From the NCBI GenBank assembly GCA_905221605.1, contig CAJNDS010002200.1, forward strand, positions 549,287 to 579,286: a stretch of 30,000 nt of DNA, written 5' to 3'. Under the pieces are notes generated by a model. The model searched no databases and was not told where the DNA came from. It was given only the letters and a program-made list of their open reading frames with translations. Of the stretch, positions 28,225 through 30,000 are shown piece after piece. The stretch is from Symbiodinium natans (Eukaryota; Sar; Dinophyceae; Suessiales; Symbiodiniaceae). How positions within the stretch are numbered: the first letter of the stretch is position 1; each line of letters begins with the position of its first letter. A program made the position numbers and the translations under genes.

Positions 28225-29643
28225 CTCCGAGGTTCATGGAGGGCGCCCCCTCCCCAGTAGCCCTAAACCCTAAACCCTAAACCCTAAACCCTAAACCCTA
28301 AACCCTAAACCCTAAACCCTAAACCCTAAACCCTAAACCCTACACCCCTAGCCCGAACCCTAAACGGCCATGTGCCCGATAATAAAGGTCTTTCGAGTAT
28401 ATACATAGGGTTTAGGCTTTGGGGTTTCGGGTCCGTGTGCCTATGTGCCTGGAACTCATAGACTGGAGATGTGATCTTGCAAGACGGCTTTGTGGACTTG
28501 GTCTTTTAGGCTTTAAGGTTACCCTAAACCCTAAACCCTAAACCCTAAAACCCTAAACCCTCAAGATGTTAGGGGTCTTACCTTCCTCTACTTGCCACGC
28601 AACTACTTGGCTTACGGTCTGGGCTTAGGGGCTTGTGTTGGCTCGGCTCCTTCCTTCGCCTGGTGCTTCACCAGCTTACTAAATCTCTGACATCAGATGT
28701 CATCATGAGCAGAGTAGATCACGATGAAGGTCATGTCCTCCCCGGGTCTCTTCTGATTTTTCTTGCAGTACCAGCTCCCCTTTCATGTGTCTCTGGAGCT
28801 TGCAGCAATGGCTTGGAGACAGCCGCGAGCAAAAAACACCTGAGACTTACGGATCGCAAAGTTCACAGGAACCCGAAACCCTAAACTCAAAACCCTAGAC
28901 CCCTAACCCTTAAACTCTAAACCCTAAGCCCTAAACCCTAAACAGTTTCAGAAGCACTCCAAGGCCATGTTCTTCTTTGCAAGCCTGCTGAACCCCAATA
29001 CGCATTCCGAGCACTGCTGGCCGAGCCCTGCTTCCCGAGGCAGCTTCGGAACCAGACTGGTACCACCGACCTGGACCGAACACAACCCCGAAATCTGAAT
29101 CCCTGAACCTTGGGATGTTTAGGGTTTGGGGTTTGGGGTTTAGGGTTTAGGGTTTGGGGTTTGGGGTTTGGGGTTTAGGGTTTAGGGGGTCAGCTCCCTC
29201 TGAAGGTCTATGGGCCATACCACCCTTCTAAAGGGTTTCATGTGGCCCTCAAGGTGGCCCAGGGGGCGGAACCCTACTTTGGAGTAGACCCTAGAAGAAA
29301 AGTATATACTTTCTAGGTACAATTAGCTATAAGAGGAACCCAGAAGCAAAACAAGTATTAAAGTATAGACCCTAGAAGAAAAGTATATACTTTCTAGGCT
29401 GCCCAGTAACCAAGGCTTAAAAAGGGTGCCCCTTTTTTGCTTAAAGGGGTTTATAAGGGAACCTTAAACCCCCCCAAAAAGGGAATAAGGGTACTACTGG
29501 GCATCCTAGATACTTTTTAGGTATAAGTAGCTATAAGAGGAACCCAGAAGCAAAATAAGTACCCTAAACCCCAAACCGTAAACCCTCAACCCTAAACCCT
29601 AAACCCCTAAACCCACATACGACGTGTGGGCTTCAGAAGGAGC
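28225..29643 (-). repeat. Intron (1419 bp) with telomeric arrays and a unique island
   Basis: CCCTAAA 28260-28345 (about twelve clean units), CCCTAAA 28523-28560, unique 28565-28870 with the palindrome tgacatcagatgtca near 28688, CCCTAAA variants 28870-28945, a unique island 28946-29100 open on both strands, TTTAGGG/TTTGGGG 29118-29190, then a cluster of direct and inverted repeats 29287-29560, and CCCTAAA 29560-29615. Confidence 0.75.
29287..29559. repeat. Nested direct and inverted repeat cluster
   Basis: Direct copies of accctagaagaaaagtatat occur at 29288 and 29368, and of gctataagaggaacccagaa at 29328 and 29530. An inverted repeat (ctaggctgcccagta, 29394-29408, with tactgggcatcctag, 29495-29509, one mismatch) encloses about 86 bp. 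This resembles a MITE inserted into, or together with, another duplicated element. Confidence 0.82.
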
Positions 29644-29685
29644 CTGATCGAACTTGTAGCTCTCGCGGTTGTAGGAGAAAAGCTC
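29644..29685 (-). CDS. Microexon, ELFSYNRESYKFDQ
   Basis: Fourteen codons, ELFSYNRESYKFDQ, between acceptor ccctggag and a GC donor (CAG|gctcct). ELF.YNR..FKFDQ is the soluble N-terminal block I recall in this family. An in-frame stop lies just upstream, so the exon must begin at one of the two adjacent AG dinucleotides (29686 or 29683). The downstream junction is phase 0. Confidence 0.78.
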
Positions 29686-30000
29686 CTCCAGGGTTCAAGG
29701 CTTTTTCAACGAGGGGGAGAGTCGTTCGGGTTTCCGAAACCCTAAACCCTAAAAGCTAAAATTCTGGACCCCAAATCCTAGCCCTAAACCCTAAACTTAT
29801 AGAGCTTCGGAGGGAAGAGGCGCTGGCTCCAAGTAGTCTTGACCTAGGGCTTTAGGCTTGAGGGGTTTTGCTTCTCTTGTCCCAAACATACTAACTAGAC
29901 GTAGGCATTGCCCGACATAGGGTCCAGGGTTTCGGGCTAAGGGCTTAGGGTCGTTAGGGGTTAGGGTTTAGGGTTTAGGGTTGAAGGTTTAGGGTTGAAG
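29686..30000 (-). repeat. Upstream intron sequence with telomere-like units
   Basis: Short CCCTAAA blocks at 29739-29795 and TTTAGGG from 29925 to the edge, some as GGTTGAAGG. The unique island 29800-29870 may hold one more exon, listed separately. Confidence 0.65.
29806..29843 (-). CDS. Candidate exon (QDYLEPAPLPSE)
   Basis: Two bases plus twelve codons, QDYLEPAPLPSE, between acceptor gccctag and a GC donor (GAA|gctcta), ending in phase 0 as the next exon requires. Length and boundaries match the supported microexons, but I do not recognise the sequence. Two other minus frames are partly open. Confidence 0.33.

Larger units (their letters stand above)
1315..29685 (-). other. Span of a dispersed microexon gene (dinoflagellate membrane-protein family)
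   Basis: Twelve short minus-strand exons across 28.4 kb spell, in order, blocks that I recall occurring together in a large family of predicted multi-pass membrane proteins of Symbiodiniaceae: a soluble ELFSYNR/KFDQ region, RFELFREDVRDL, a first membrane segment (MDVYHLVGALFLE-FCVSFF), a second (TMLVPLLVRVG-ACAFVYLLIAVWL), MHAS, VRLLTRFVRLPIP, LADFE, a variable linker, then HVQLFRRLQ-AKWQCYDAY. Most junctions agree in phase, which chance islands would not do. Exons 33-64 bp, placed introns about 0.39-4.4 kb plus one inferred 13-kb gap. The N-terminus lies right of the window and the C-terminal membrane part presumably lies left of it. Function unknown. An exon may be missing between 25.68 and 21.30 kb. 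Continuity from 16.1 to 2.74 kb is inferred from order and strand only. Confidence 0.7.

Noticed and set aside
1-30000. Chromosome end or subtelomere
   Set aside because: Arrays are short, interspersed, in both orientations and lie between exons; no terminal array of one orientation is present in the window.

Overview
This window looks like nuclear DNA of a dinoflagellate, most likely a Symbiodiniaceae relative. Three things point there. First, about half of it is Arabidopsis-type telomeric repeat (TTTAGGG/CCCTAAA), clean or degenerate, in dozens of interstitial arrays on both strands. Second, there is a leucine-rich-repeat gene of the NQSLENVALPGSLQSL type with a ubiquitin-like N-terminus. 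Third, a chain of tiny minus-strand exons has dinoflagellate splice signals (GT, GC or GA donors; AG acceptor usually followed by G). I saw no prokaryotic operon, rRNA, convincing tRNA or CRISPR array. Family assignments rest on recalled sequence patterns, not on a search.

The main result is one very dilute minus-strand gene that runs through almost the whole window, from about 29.7 kb down to about 1.3 kb. I could place twelve exons of 33-64 bp, and most of the junctions between them keep the reading frame (two ends are left open): 29644-29685, 28183-28224, 27409-27466, 26373-26412, 25681-25717, 21263-21303, 20833-20872, 20170-20204, 18284-18347, 16101-16160, then, after a long gap, 2699-2740 and 1315-1347. 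Spliced, they read as a multi-copy dinoflagellate membrane-protein family (ELFSYNR, RFELFREDVRDL, MDVYHLVGALF, FCVSFFCEGR, AFVYLLIAVWLSMHAS, VRLLTRFVRLPIP, LADFE, HVQLFRRLQ, KWQCYDAY). Its function is unknown to me. Further candidate exons of the variable linker lie at 3.2-3.6, 4.3, 6.1 and 7.4-7.6 kb. The roughly 530 bp of supported exon sit in 28 kb of intron, and nearly every intron is packed with telomere-like arrays, MITE-like palindromes and low-complexity sequence.

Between 12.6 and 10.56 kb, in the longest inferred intron and on the same strand, lies the LRR gene. It has a ubiquitin-like exon, a short 101-bp GT-AG intron without telomeric repeats, a linker exon and 21 tandem 22-residue repeats. 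A one-base frame change separates the linker from the LRR array, so it may be a pseudogene.

Layout: 1-1020, 60-bp satellite and its decayed flank; 1.02-10.5 kb, telomere-like arrays with small GC-rich islands, some of them exons; 10.56-12.58 kb, LRR gene; 12.6-15.1 kb, telomeric arrays, a 45-nt C tract, a 154-bp-arm foldback with a CG-rich loop, an 87-bp tandem repeat and a GTT microsatellite; 15.1-30 kb, more arrays, several short inverted-repeat elements and the upstream exons of the dilute gene.
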